Source of the DNA: Algimonas ampicilliniresistens
Lineage (GTDB): Bacteria; Pseudomonadota; Alphaproteobacteria; Caulobacterales; Maricaulaceae
DNA: 64,000 nucleotides
Direction of reading: 5' to 3'
Assembly: GCF_030159955.1 (NCBI RefSeq)
Contig: NZ_BSNK01000001.1
Location: forward strand, 1,550,001-1,614,000
In this document: positions 25,586-33,644 of the stretch, one piece after another
Position numbering within the stretch: position 1 is the first letter of the stretch
Layout: each line of letters opens with the position of its first letter
Position numbers and translations under genes: made by a program
Notes under the pieces: generated by a model
Database searches by the model: none
Seen by the model: only the letters and a program-made list of their open reading frames with translations
What the model was told of the DNA's origin: nothing

Positions 25586-26884
25586 ATGAAACTCGCTCTT
25601 TCGCTGCTGTTAGCTGCATCCTTAACCGCGCCCGCTCTGGCTAATCACCACGGTAATGCTGGCGTCACCGTAATTCACGCGGGCACTATGATCGATACGG
25701 AAGCGGGAACCACGCAAACCGACCAATATATTGTCATTGAGAATGGTAAAATACGTGATGTTTTGTCCGAGCGGGCCTATCAACGCCTTGAGCAGCCCAA
25801 TCACTTTATTGACCTCTCAGACATGACGGTTCTTCCTGGATTGTCAGACAGCCACGCGCATCTGATCGGCAAAGCCGCCAATTATGGTTATAATAGTCTG
25901 GCAGAGTCGACGCCACGGGCAGCCATTACTGGCGTCGCCAATGCGAAGGTGACCCTCGAAGCCGGGTTTACGACCATTCGTAATGTTGGCGCGCCCGGCT
26001 TTGCTGACATCGATCTCCGCAATGCCATCGACGACGGCGATATTCCCGGCCCTCGTATCATTCCTGCAGGTCGGTCCATTGGCATTACAGGGGGGCATTG
26101 CGACAATAATCTTCTACCTTTTGAGTATGAACAAATAGCCGGCGGCGTGGCCGATGGTCCGTGGGCGGTTCGGACCAAAGTCCGTGAGAACAAAAAATAT
26201 GGCGCGGAAGTCATTAAGTTCTGCGGAACAGGCGGCGTCCTCTCCAAAGGCACCTCAATCGGCGCGCAGCAATTTTCCGCTGAGGAAATGAAAGCCATTG
26301 TGGACGAAGCCCACCAACTCGGCATGAAAGTCGCCGTCCATGCCCACGGGTCCAAGGGCATTCAGACCGCCATTGAAGCCGGAGTCGACTCCGTCGAACA
26401 TGCCTCCATGATCACAGATGAAAGCATCCGTCTGGCGATTCAAAAAGGTACAGCCCTGTCGATGGATGTTTATGTATCCGACTATATTCTGTCAGAGGGT
26501 GAAGCCGCCGGAATCCTACCCGAAAGCCTCGAAAAAGAACGTCAGGTCGGAAAAGCACAACGCGAACGCTTCCAAGCCGCCGCAAAGTCAGGCGCGAAGA
26601 TTGCTTACGGCACAGATGCGGGTGTCTATCCGCATGGGCTCAATGGCCGACAATTCGCTTACATGGTCAAATGGGGCCTAACCCCCATGCAAGCGATCCA
26701 GAGCGCGACGATCGTCAACGCGAAACTGTTTGATCGCGAAGGACAAATCGGGGTTATCAAATCGGGCGCCTATGCCGACATTATCGCTGTCGACACTAAC
26801 CCGTTAGAAAATATCCGTGCGTTGGAAGACGTTGATTTCGTGATGAAAAACGGAACGGTCTATCGGAACGCGACGGATGGCTAA
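25586..26884 (+). CDS. Exported metal-dependent amidohydrolase
   Basis: A 432-aa protein with a signal peptide ending SLTAPALANHHGN. The amidohydrolase core is complete: LSDSHAHLIG (H-x-H metal ligands), VIKFCGTGGV with the probable bridging Lys, VAVHAHGSKGI, SVEHASMI and YGTDAGVYPHG with the catalytic Asp. This subgroup includes exported Xaa-Pro dipeptidase-like and imidazolonepropionase-like enzymes; the true substrate is unknown but could be peptides ending in proline. An AGGTGA site precedes the ATG. The histidines directly after the signal are a minor oddity. Confidence 0.88.
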   Translation: MKLALSLLLAASLTAPALANHHGNAGVTVIHAGTMIDTEAGTTQTDQYIVIENGKIRDVLSERAYQRLEQPNHFIDLSDMTVLPGLSDSHAHLIGKAANYGYNSLAESTPRAAITGVANAKVTLEAGFTTIRNVGAPGFADIDLRNAIDDGDIPGPRIIPAGRSIGITGGHCDNNLLPFEYEQIAGGVADGPWAVRTKVRENKKYGAEVIKFCGTGGVLSKGTSIGAQQFSAEEMKAIVDEAHQLGMKVAVHAHGSKGIQTAIEAGVDSVEHASMITDESIRLAIQKGTALSMDVYVSDYILSEGEAAGILPESLEKERQVGKAQRERFQAAAKSGAKIAYGTDAGVYPHGLNGRQFAYMVKWGLTPMQAIQSATIVNAKLFDREGQIGVIKSGAYADIIAVDTNPLENIRALEDVDFVMKNGTVYRNATDG

Positions 26885-27056
26885 TCAGAGGGCTACGGTA
26901 GGGGTTTCGAAACCACATTACGACTTAACACAGCATCGTCACAGTAAATCACTGCCCAAACCGGATTGGACCTGCCATATGTGAGTCGTCCACTTCGGTG
27001 GATACGGCGAGCGGTAAGGCTGCCCCACATCTGCCGAGCTGCTCGCCACTGCTCCT
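26885..27056. other. Convergent intergenic region
   Basis: These 172 bases lie between the 3' ends of the amidohydrolase gene and leftward ccmE. They contain a small UUCG-capped hairpin TCCAC-TTCG-GTGGA near 26988-27001 and a 12-bp palindrome at 26903-26914, neither followed by a T run. I see no gene or RNA here. Confidence 0.4.
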
Positions 27057-27491
27057 TCAACTCTCAATATCGTCCTGATACTCGATCTTGGGTTGATAGT
27101 TCTCGTCATGTTTGGCGAGGACGTCGTCAGCAAGGAATTCTGTCTCACTCACCATACGGCCAGACACGACTACGCCCTGCCCTTCACGGAAGAGATTGGG
27201 CAACTGTCCGCTATGCGTCACGCGAATCGGGCTTGGGGTCGGGCGCTCAAAATCGGCAAGATCAAAAGTTGTCGTGATGCCCTCATGCACGACTGTGCCG
27301 TCTACAACGAGCCCGCCGATTCGAAACGTCTCAGATTTTGGCTCGAAATTCTCAGCCAACACATCCGCCGGATTATAGAAGAATTGCGTGTTTTCATTCA
27401 ACGCGGACAGGATCAGTGCGACGCCGACTATCAAGCTACCCCCAACGAGCGCGATCAGGCCGAGACGTCGATTTCTATGTGGTGGTTTCAT
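27057..27491 (-). CDS. ccmE: Cytochrome c maturation heme chaperone CcmE
   Basis: About 144 aa from the ATG at 27491; an upstream frame to 27650 adds residues with no family match and would run into the ccmA region. It has an N-terminal membrane anchor (LIALVGGSLIVGVALILSAL) and a periplasmic OB-fold. The heme-binding His128 and Tyr132 sit in VLAKHDENYQP, the CcmE signature. It takes heme from the CcmABCD complex and carries it to CcmF for attachment to apocytochromes c. Its gene is divergent from ccmABCD, separated by 74 bases, rather than placed after ccmD as in many operons. Confidence 0.94.
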   Translation of the reverse strand: MKPPHRNRRLGLIALVGGSLIVGVALILSALNENTQFFYNPADVLAENFEPKSETFRIGGLVVDGTVVHEGITTTFDLADFERPTPSPIRVTHSGQLPNLFREGQGVVVSGRMVSETEFLADDVLAKHDENYQPKIEYQDDIES

Positions 27492-27565
27492 ACACCCTAG
27501 ATAGACAGACACACGCTGCGCTTCAACATCGTGACTCTGAGTAAAAGCCACGCCATAGGGCTGCC

Positions 27566-28192
27566 ATGACCCCGCGGTATAATATCCGGCTGAACGTGCA
27601 AGACTTGACCCTGTCTCGTGGAGATCAAACTCTGATCTCTGATCTGACACTCGCGCTTGGCCCGGGACAAGCTCTGTGGCTAACGGGGCCCAACGGCATC
27701 GGTAAGACCACTCTTTTGCTGGCCTGTGCTGGTCTTTTGACCCCAGATTCGGGCACGGCCCAATGGATCCAGCAAGACAGTGAACTCAGCTCCCGCGAGG
27801 CTCTTGCCTATGCAGCCCATCGCGGCCCTGAACGATCGGGTCTGACGCTCGGCGAGGAATTAGCTTTCTGGCAAAGTCTCAACGGTGACAGTTTGTCTCT
27901 CGAAGAGAGGCTCACCTCCGTGGGATTAGCGGGCCGTACGAAAACCCCTGTGATTGGCCTCTCCGCCGGACAGCGGCGACGCCTGTCGCTCGCGCGCCTC
28001 ATGGCGTCAGACCGCGCGGCTTGGTTGATGGATGAGCCATTGGCGGGTTTGGACACGGACGGCCGCGCCTTAGTCACATCGACACTTAGCCGACATCTCA
28101 CAGACGGCGGGATGGCTTTGATTGCCTCGCACCAACCTGTACCGATTAACGGCGTTGAAGCTTTAAAACTTGTGCTGGAGCCGGGCGCATGA
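27566..28192 (+). CDS. ccmA: Heme exporter ATP-binding protein CcmA
   Basis: A 208-aa ABC ATPase with Walker A GPNGIGKTTLLLACAG, signature motif GLSAGQRRRLSLARLM and Walker B AWLMDEPLAGLD. It powers release of holo-CcmE from the CcmABCD complex at the inner membrane. It starts the rightward ccmABCD-mazG unit, divergent from ccmE. The stop overlaps the ccmB start by 4 nt. Confidence 0.95.
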   Translation: MTPRYNIRLNVQDLTLSRGDQTLISDLTLALGPGQALWLTGPNGIGKTTLLLACAGLLTPDSGTAQWIQQDSELSSREALAYAAHRGPERSGLTLGEELAFWQSLNGDSLSLEERLTSVGLAGRTKTPVIGLSAGQRRRLSLARLMASDRAAWLMDEPLAGLDTDGRALVTSTLSRHLTDGGMALIASHQPVPINGVEALKLVLEPGA

Positions 28193-28845
28193 TGGGCGCC
28201 ATTCTAAAAAGAGATCTGCAACTCGCCGCTCGGGGGACCTCCGGCACAGGACTATCTCTGGCCTTTATGGCCCTATTCGTCCTTCTTTGCGGCCTTGCGC
28301 TCGGTGGATCTCGTCCTGACCTGGGCCCCGGACTGCTGTGGCTCGCCGCGACCTTATCCGCTTTGCTCGGTCTCGACCGCCTCTATCAGCCTGATCAAGA
28401 AACTGGCGCATTGGCCCAGATGCATCTCTCCGGCGCATCCGGCTTGGCGATTGCTACGGCCAAGAGCCTGTCTTTCGCGATCACCGGACTCGCGCCGTTA
28501 ATCATCGCAACGCCTCTGCTCGCCTTATTGCTCGGCATGGACGGCCCCGCGATCATCGGCACGATCCTATCGCTGATCATCGGCGCACCCGCTATCACCG
28601 CTTACGCCTCCGTCACGGCCGCTATCCTCGCAGCACAGCGTGGGTCCGGAGTTCTCGCCGTTATCCTGACAGCTCCGCTGCTGATTCCGGTTCTGATTTT
28701 CGGAACAGAAGCCGCCAACACCTTTGCGTCAGAGGGAATAGCGGCTGTGCAATTTCGTATCCTTGCGGGTTTGAGCTTCATCGCTGTCGCGCTAGGAACA
28801 CCCGCAACCGTGGCGGCATTGGCCGCAAATAGAGGTCCCGCTTAG
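28189..28845 (+). CDS. ccmB: Heme exporter membrane protein CcmB
   Basis: A 218-aa protein with about six membrane helices. The start region GAILKRDLQLAARG and the QETGALAQMHLSGAS segment match the CcmB family; the conserved block is around GLLWLAATLSALLGLDRLYQPD. It is the membrane partner of CcmA. ATGA overlap with ccmA and zero gap to ccmC indicate coupled translation. Confidence 0.94.
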   Translation: MMGAILKRDLQLAARGTSGTGLSLAFMALFVLLCGLALGGSRPDLGPGLLWLAATLSALLGLDRLYQPDQETGALAQMHLSGASGLAIATAKSLSFAITGLAPLIIATPLLALLLGMDGPAIIGTILSLIIGAPAITAYASVTAAILAAQRGSGVLAVILTAPLLIPVLIFGTEAANTFASEGIAAVQFRILAGLSFIAVALGTPATVAALAANRGPA

Positions 28846-29583
28846 ATGTTTACCCGTTTCGCCAACCCGCAGCGTTTCGTCGGCCTCGCCCGCTGGTTGA
28901 CGCCGGTTTTCGGTTGGGGTGCCGTCATCGTGCTTACGATTGGTCTGTGGCAAGCGCTGATTGCCTCACCAACCGAGGTCGAACATGGCGACACAGTTCG
29001 TATCATGTATGTCCACGTCCCCGCCGCGTGGTGCGCCATGGCAGCCTACAGCTCAATTGCGCTCGCGAGCCTGATCAGCTTCGTCTGGCGTCATCCGATT
29101 GCCGACCTTGCCGCCCGGTCTCTAGCGCTCCCAGGCGCCGCTTTCACGGCACTTGCCCTAATCACGGGCAGCTTGTGGGGAAAGCCTGATTGGGGCACGT
29201 ATTGGCAATGGGACGGGCGCATGACCAGCGTGCTGATCCTGCTGTTTATCTATATCGGCTACATGACCATCTGGCAGGTGATCGAAGACCGGAAACGCGC
29301 GTCGCGTCTTGCCGCGATCACGGCCATGATCGGTTGGGTCAATATTCCTATCATCAAATTTTCGGTCGAATGGTGGAACAGTCTGCACCAATCAGCGACA
29401 ATCAGTCAGCCCGGTGCGCCCGGCCTCGCGCCGGAGCTTCTAACGCCGCTCCTGCTCATGGCGTTCGGCTATACGCTCTTACTTGGATGGCTAACTATGC
29501 GTGGAATGTTGTCGGAAATCGCGCAAGCCCGCGCCGCCCGCAAACCAGCGCCGGCCGCGACCGCGCGCGTGGAGGCCCTATGA
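28846..29583 (+). CDS. ccmC: Heme lyase-type protein CcmC
   Basis: A 245-aa protein with six membrane helices. The tryptophan-rich periplasmic motif GKPDWGTYWQWDGRMTS is present, as are flanking histidines (YVHVPAAW and WNSLHQ), the elements that hold heme for transfer to CcmE. It begins directly after the ccmB stop codon and overlaps ccmD by 4 nt. Confidence 0.95.
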   Translation: MFTRFANPQRFVGLARWLTPVFGWGAVIVLTIGLWQALIASPTEVEHGDTVRIMYVHVPAAWCAMAAYSSIALASLISFVWRHPIADLAARSLALPGAAFTALALITGSLWGKPDWGTYWQWDGRMTSVLILLFIYIGYMTIWQVIEDRKRASRLAAITAMIGWVNIPIIKFSVEWWNSLHQSATISQPGAPGLAPELLTPLLLMAFGYTLLLGWLTMRGMLSEIAQARAARKPAPAATARVEAL

Positions 29584-29687
29584 TCGATATGGGACCACAT
29601 GCCGTTTTCATCTGGGGCAGCTACGGCGCGTCAGCCCTTGTTCTGGGCGCGCTGATCCTGCGTGCCTTGCGTCAACCGAAGCCATGA
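29580..29687 (+). CDS. ccmD: Small heme-export protein CcmD
   Basis: A 35-aa protein, MIDMGPHAVFIWGSYGASAL at its start, with a single membrane helix (SYGASALVLGALILRAL) and a short basic tail. CcmD is needed for CcmABC to release holo-CcmE, and this frame has its usual size, sequence and place. It overlaps ccmC upstream and mazG downstream by 4 nt each, so a length-filtered annotation would miss it. Confidence 0.92.
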   Translation: MIDMGPHAVFIWGSYGASALVLGALILRALRQPKP

Positions 29688-30418
29688 GCGGCCTACCCGC
29701 GGAGCGTTACGCGCGTCTCAAAGCGCTGATGGAGCGATTACGCGCCGACTGTCCTTGGGACCGTGAGCAAACGTTCGAGACAATCGCCCCCTACACGATC
29801 GAAGAGGCTTATGAGGTCAAGGACGCGATTGATCGAACGGATCTGCCGGATCTAAAATCCGAACTCGGCGATCTTTTGTTCCAAGTCCTGTTTCACGCCA
29901 AAATGGCGGATGAAGTCGACGCATTCGATCTCGACGATGTCGTCGATACATTGGTCGATAAAATGGTGCGGCGTCACCCTCATGTTTTCGAGGGTGCAGA
30001 AAGCTCAGATTGGGATGCGATGAAAGCTGCGGAACGTTCCGGACGGACGTTGGACGGCGTCGCCCTCGCTCTACCCGCCTTAATGCGCGCGCAGAAGCTG
30101 CAGAAGCGCGCAGCCAAAGTTGGTTTTGACTGGCCCACTACTGACGGTGTGTTCGATAAGATCGTCGAAGAGGCGGGCGAACTCCGTGATGCTGATGACG
30201 CTGAGCGTCATGAAGAGGCTGGTGATCTGCTTTTCTCAGTCGTTAATCTCGTGCGCCATTTTGGCATTGATGCAGAGTCAGCCCTGCGCGACGCGAACAG
30301 CAAATTCACGCGTCGGTTCGAAGGCGTCGAAGAAAAAGCTGGAGGATCTGTCGAGGGACTATCTCTAAATGCGATGGAAGCACATTGGCAATCCGTCAAA
30401 GCCGAGGAACGCTCTTAA
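29684..30418 (+). CDS. mazG: Nucleoside triphosphate pyrophosphohydrolase MazG
   Basis: A 244-aa protein beginning MSGLPAERYARLKALMERLR; this ATG overlaps the ccmD stop by 4 nt. Two MazG domains are visible. The first holds DCPWDREQTFETIAPYTIEE and ELGDLLFQVLFH, whose acidic residues bind magnesium; the second is around KIVEEAGELRDADDAE and EEAGDLLFSVVN. It hydrolyses NTPs to NMPs, which helps limit abnormal nucleotides and may lower ppGpp. It is coupled to the ccm genes by overlap, although the processes are unrelated. Confidence 0.94.
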   Translation: MSGLPAERYARLKALMERLRADCPWDREQTFETIAPYTIEEAYEVKDAIDRTDLPDLKSELGDLLFQVLFHAKMADEVDAFDLDDVVDTLVDKMVRRHPHVFEGAESSDWDAMKAAERSGRTLDGVALALPALMRAQKLQKRAAKVGFDWPTTDGVFDKIVEEAGELRDADDAERHEEAGDLLFSVVNLVRHFGIDAESALRDANSKFTRRFEGVEEKAGGSVEGLSLNAMEAHWQSVKAEERS

Positions 30419-30422
30419 GGGC

Positions 30423-31736
30423 TTAGTTCATCAATTCGGAAAACCGCGCCCTGAATTTCCCGGCATCGCTTTCCGTTAAGCGCACGGTCATCGCTACAGC
30501 CCCTGCATCGCCCGGCGCTTCGTTGATGACATGACCATTTTCATGCAGCCACGCGCGCGCGGAAAACACGTCCGGTGTAATCGTGACGTCCAGAATTTCA
30601 TCACTCCGCGTCAGCGCTTCTTCAACGCCTTCGAGTAAATCACCGATGCCGGCACCCGATAGGCAGGACACCACAAAAGCATCTGTAAGCGAGGCTTCGG
30701 TTCGGGCGCGCTCTGCAAGGCTTTCGATATTCTCACGTTCAGATGCAGGCAGTAGGTCCGCCTTGTTCCAGACTTCGATCAACGCTTGCCCATGGTCCGG
30801 GCCCGCGCCGATTTGATTGAGAACATCCATCACCTCTTCGCGGCGCCGTGATGTCAGCGGGTCCGAAATATCACGAACATGCAACAGCACATCCGCTTCC
30901 AACGTCTCTTCCAAAGTCGCTCTAAACGAGGTGATCAGCTGTGTCGGTAGGTCAGAGATAAAACCCACTGTGTCAGAGATAATCGCGCTTTGACCGCTGG
31001 GAAGTGGCAGAATGCGGTGCGTCGTATCCAATGTGGCGAACAACATATCTTGAGCGAAAACGCCGCCCGTCGTTACGCGGTTGAACAGGGTCGATTTCCC
31101 GGCATTGGTATAACCAACCAAAGCGACGATGCGTTCATCACTCCGTCTGCGTTTGGCGCGCTGTAGATCACGGGTTCGCCGTACATCGTCGAGCTGCGAC
31201 TTCAGCTTATCGATTTTATCATTGAGCTGTCGGCGGTCACTTTCAATCTGTGTTTCACCTGGCCCAGACAAGAAGCCGGAACCACCGCGCTGGCGCTCCA
31301 AATGCGTCCAGGTCCGTACAAGTCGGGAACGCTCATAGTTCAGACGCGCCAGTTCGACCTGCAAACGCCCTTCTTTAGTGGCCGCGCGCAACCCGAAAAT
31401 TTCCAAGATCAGACCTGTCCGGTCGATCACTTTGACATTCAGGGCTTTCTCCAGATTACGCTGCTGGATCGGCGTCAGCTCACCATTGACGATAACGACA
31501 TTGAGCGCCAGCGCCTGGATAGAAGCAGCCATATCTTCAATCTGACCGGAGCCGAAGAAGTTGCTGACTTTCACGTCGCGAATGGGAACAATTCGCGCTT
31601 CAACCGGGGCGACCCCGAGCGCTTCCGCCAAGCCAACCGCTTCTTCTAGGTCATAATCGGCATCACCAGACCGTGCATCGGTAAACCGCGGATGCACGAC
31701 AAGCGCCCGCTCGATCTTGACTTCAAGATCATACAT
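30423..31736 (-). CDS. hflX: Ribosome-associated GTPase HflX
   Basis: About 437 aa from the ATG at 31736 (MYDLEVK); a TTG at 31748 would add four residues. The N-terminal domain has the glycine-rich linker RQRGGSGFLSGPGETQIE, and the GTPase domain has G1 GYTNAGKST, G3 DTVGFISDLP and G4 NKADLL. HflX binds the 50S subunit and splits stalled ribosomes, notably after heat stress. It is the last gene of the leftward ntr-trk-hfq run, 41 bases after hfq. Confidence 0.95.
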   Translation of the reverse strand: MYDLEVKIERALVVHPRFTDARSGDADYDLEEAVGLAEALGVAPVEARIVPIRDVKVSNFFGSGQIEDMAASIQALALNVVIVNGELTPIQQRNLEKALNVKVIDRTGLILEIFGLRAATKEGRLQVELARLNYERSRLVRTWTHLERQRGGSGFLSGPGETQIESDRRQLNDKIDKLKSQLDDVRRTRDLQRAKRRRSDERIVALVGYTNAGKSTLFNRVTTGGVFAQDMLFATLDTTHRILPLPSGQSAIISDTVGFISDLPTQLITSFRATLEETLEADVLLHVRDISDPLTSRRREEVMDVLNQIGAGPDHGQALIEVWNKADLLPASERENIESLAERARTEASLTDAFVVSCLSGAGIGDLLEGVEEALTRSDEILDVTITPDVFSARAWLHENGHVINEAPGDAGAVAMTVRLTESDAGKFRARFSELMN

Positions 31737-31776
31737 AGGCGGTCTCAAGCATAGAAAATTGCGTCAAAAACAGGGT

Positions 31777-32031
31777 CTATTCCGCGTCGTCTTCGTCGTC
31801 GATCGACGGATCATGCAGAGGCACAGGTCCGGACGGCATAATGGTGCTGATTGCATGTTTATAGACGAGCTGGGATGATCCATCCCGGCGCAGCAGGACG
31901 CAAAAACTGTCGAACCACGTCACGACACCCTGCAGCTTTACCCCATTTACGAGAAAAATCGTCAAGGGCATTTTGGATTTACGGACAGCGTTCAGGAACG
32001 TGTCTTGGAGATTTTGTTTCCGATCCGACAT
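31777..32031 (-). CDS. hfq: RNA chaperone Hfq
   Basis: An 84-aa Sm-like protein. The N-terminal helix has [15 protein letters not shown], with the RNA-binding Gln8; Sm1 is [17 protein letters not shown] and Sm2 contains VYKHAISTI with the Y57-K58-H59 uridine-pocket residues. The acidic tail DDEDDAE fits tail-regulated Hfq. It forms a hexamer that pairs small RNAs with mRNAs. The ribosome site AGGTGA sits inside the stop codon of a possible 21-aa ORF just upstream (32038-32103), so the two may be coupled. Confidence 0.97.
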   Translation of the reverse strand: MSDRKQNLQDTFLNAVRKSKMPLTIFLVNGVKLQGVVTWFDSFCVLLRRDGSSQLVYKHAISTIMPSGPVPLHDPSIDDEDDAE

Positions 32032-32037
32032 CGGGGG

Positions 32038-32103
32038 TCACCTGCTTTTCTTATTGGCCGTAACAACTCTATTGCGGCGCTTCATCAGTTCGCGACGACT
32101 CAT
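32038..32103 (-). CDS. Possible 21-aa upstream ORF of hfq
   Basis: A minus-strand frame of 21 codons reads MSRRELMKRRNRVVTANKKS plus Arg. It starts at 32103 behind AAGGCGAAGCT and ends in TGA six bases before the hfq ATG. That stop lies within the likely hfq ribosome site (AGGTGA). The peptide is very basic. It might be a leader that couples or paces hfq translation, or chance; no homolog is known to me. Confidence 0.35.
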   Translation of the reverse strand: MSRRELMKRRNRVVTANKKSR

Positions 32104-32168
32104 AGCTTCGCCTTGTCCAAAGGCAAATGATTAAACAGCAAGCTACGGTTGGATGCTGATTTCGCCCA

Positions 32169-33608
32169 TTATTGTCGCCACGTCGATGGAAGAAGCAGCG
32201 ATAGTGCGACCAAGACCTCCACGCGACCAATCAACATCAGAAGTGCGGCCACTGTCATTTGCAGACCACTAAAGTCCCCATATCGCAGCCCTGACGACGG
32301 CAAAGTCATATCGAGCAGAGGCCCCATATTGGCGAGTGACGCCGCAGACGTGGCCATTGAATCCTGAAGATTCAACCCTGACGCAGCCAAGGCGAGTGCG
32401 CCGAATGCGAAACACAACGCATATCCGAAAAAATACATCCAAATCGACAAAAACTCATCGTCATCAATAACATTGCCTCGAAACTCAATCGGCTTGACCC
32501 GGGATGGGTGCGACAACCGGGCCATGTCCGTGCCCAGATGGCGGAACAGCAAGAGCAGACGGATTACCTTAATCCCGCCCGCTGTTGAGAGCGCCGATCC
32601 ACCAATGAGCGCCACGCAAATTAGGATTGGTGACGGAACCATGTCCAAGCTAATCACGTCATAGCGAAACCCCGCTGAACTGACGAAAAATATCGAGTCC
32701 AGAATCGCCGGCCCAAAGTTCGACAGACCCGCAAAGATAAGCGTGATTAGTGTCAGGCACGCCGCAATGGCAAACAGACCGCGATGTTCAACATGAACGA
32801 ACAGACGGAGAAATGGACGAAGCCGCCTCAGTCGGAGAAAATCCCAAAGGATTGAAATATTAAACGCCCCGACCAAACAGAGTAGCGCCAGAACAATCGC
32901 TGAGACAGGTGACAAAACATTCGCCAACGGCCCGACAAAAGGCTGCAATCCCCCTGTGCTGATCCCCGACAGAGCAAGACAGAGTGCCGTAAATGTATCC
33001 GTCCCGCCCATGACCATCAAAACGAAAGCGACTGCCGACAAAAAGAGATAGATGGCCGCAACAAGCTGTCCCACGCCCAAAAACCGCGTGAACAACTCAC
33101 CCGACCGAAACGTGAAAAGGCCCGATCTGTGAATGCCCGTTCCCGTCAGGTTAAGGGCGGCGAGAACGACGACGGCAAAGACGGCCACGCTGACGCCGCC
33201 GAAAAATTGCAGCAAGGACCGGTAGAAAAGTAGAGTTCGAGACTGAACCTCGGCGTCGAGTGTGCTCGCGCCAGTCGTCGTGATCGCCGACACACCCTCA
33301 AAAATCGCTGCAATCGGTCCGGATGTCGCGCCAAGTACATAAAATGGCAATGAACAGACGATCGGCACGACTGCCCAATAGAGCACCAGAAATAGGATCG
33401 CCTCGCCCGAGCTTTCCTTCGTGCTCGCCTTGAAGCTCGCTGTAATCATCAGGCCGCCGACGAGCGCCGACAGGACCGCCAATATTGCCATCAATCCGGC
33501 GTTTCGAACCTCAAAAACAAGTAGCGCGACCAAAGCCGTTATCAGCATTAGGGCTGCGCTCGTGAACAGCGAGTAACCCAGCCAAAGAAGAATTTTGACG
33601 AGCCGCAA
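32169..33608 (-). CDS. trkH: TrkH-family potassium transporter subunit
   Basis: A 479-aa membrane protein with about ten helices in repeated M1-P-M2 units, for example ISTGGLQPFVGPLANVLSPV and SAGFRYDVISLDMVPSPI as pore-like loops, and GVSAITTTGASTLDAEV as the first filter region. This is the Trk/Ktr potassium channel-like core. The start is a TTG at 33608; no better start is in frame before an upstream stop. It directly follows trkA in the same direction, so gating RCK subunit and pore are co-expressed. Insertion of trkH between trkA and hfq is seen in some alphaproteobacteria only. Confidence 0.9.
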   Translation of the reverse strand: MRLVKILLWLGYSLFTSAALMLITALVALLVFEVRNAGLMAILAVLSALVGGLMITASFKASTKESSGEAILFLVLYWAVVPIVCSLPFYVLGATSGPIAAIFEGVSAITTTGASTLDAEVQSRTLLFYRSLLQFFGGVSVAVFAVVVLAALNLTGTGIHRSGLFTFRSGELFTRFLGVGQLVAAIYLFLSAVAFVLMVMGGTDTFTALCLALSGISTGGLQPFVGPLANVLSPVSAIVLALLCLVGAFNISILWDFLRLRRLRPFLRLFVHVEHRGLFAIAACLTLITLIFAGLSNFGPAILDSIFFVSSAGFRYDVISLDMVPSPILICVALIGGSALSTAGGIKVIRLLLLFRHLGTDMARLSHPSRVKPIEFRGNVIDDDEFLSIWMYFFGYALCFAFGALALAASGLNLQDSMATSAASLANMGPLLDMTLPSSGLRYGDFSGLQMTVAALLMLIGRVEVLVALSLLLPSTWRQ

Positions 33609-33644
33609 CCTCAGGCCCCCGCTATCCAGCCGGACAGCATCCGA

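Noticed and set aside
26903-26914. 12-bp palindrome GGTTTCGAAACC
   Set aside because: Palindromes this short are expected several times by chance in 64 kb and it lies between convergent genes.
26988-27001. UUCG-capped hairpin after the amidohydrolase gene
   Set aside because: Five base pairs and no T run; not enough for a terminator or RNA call.
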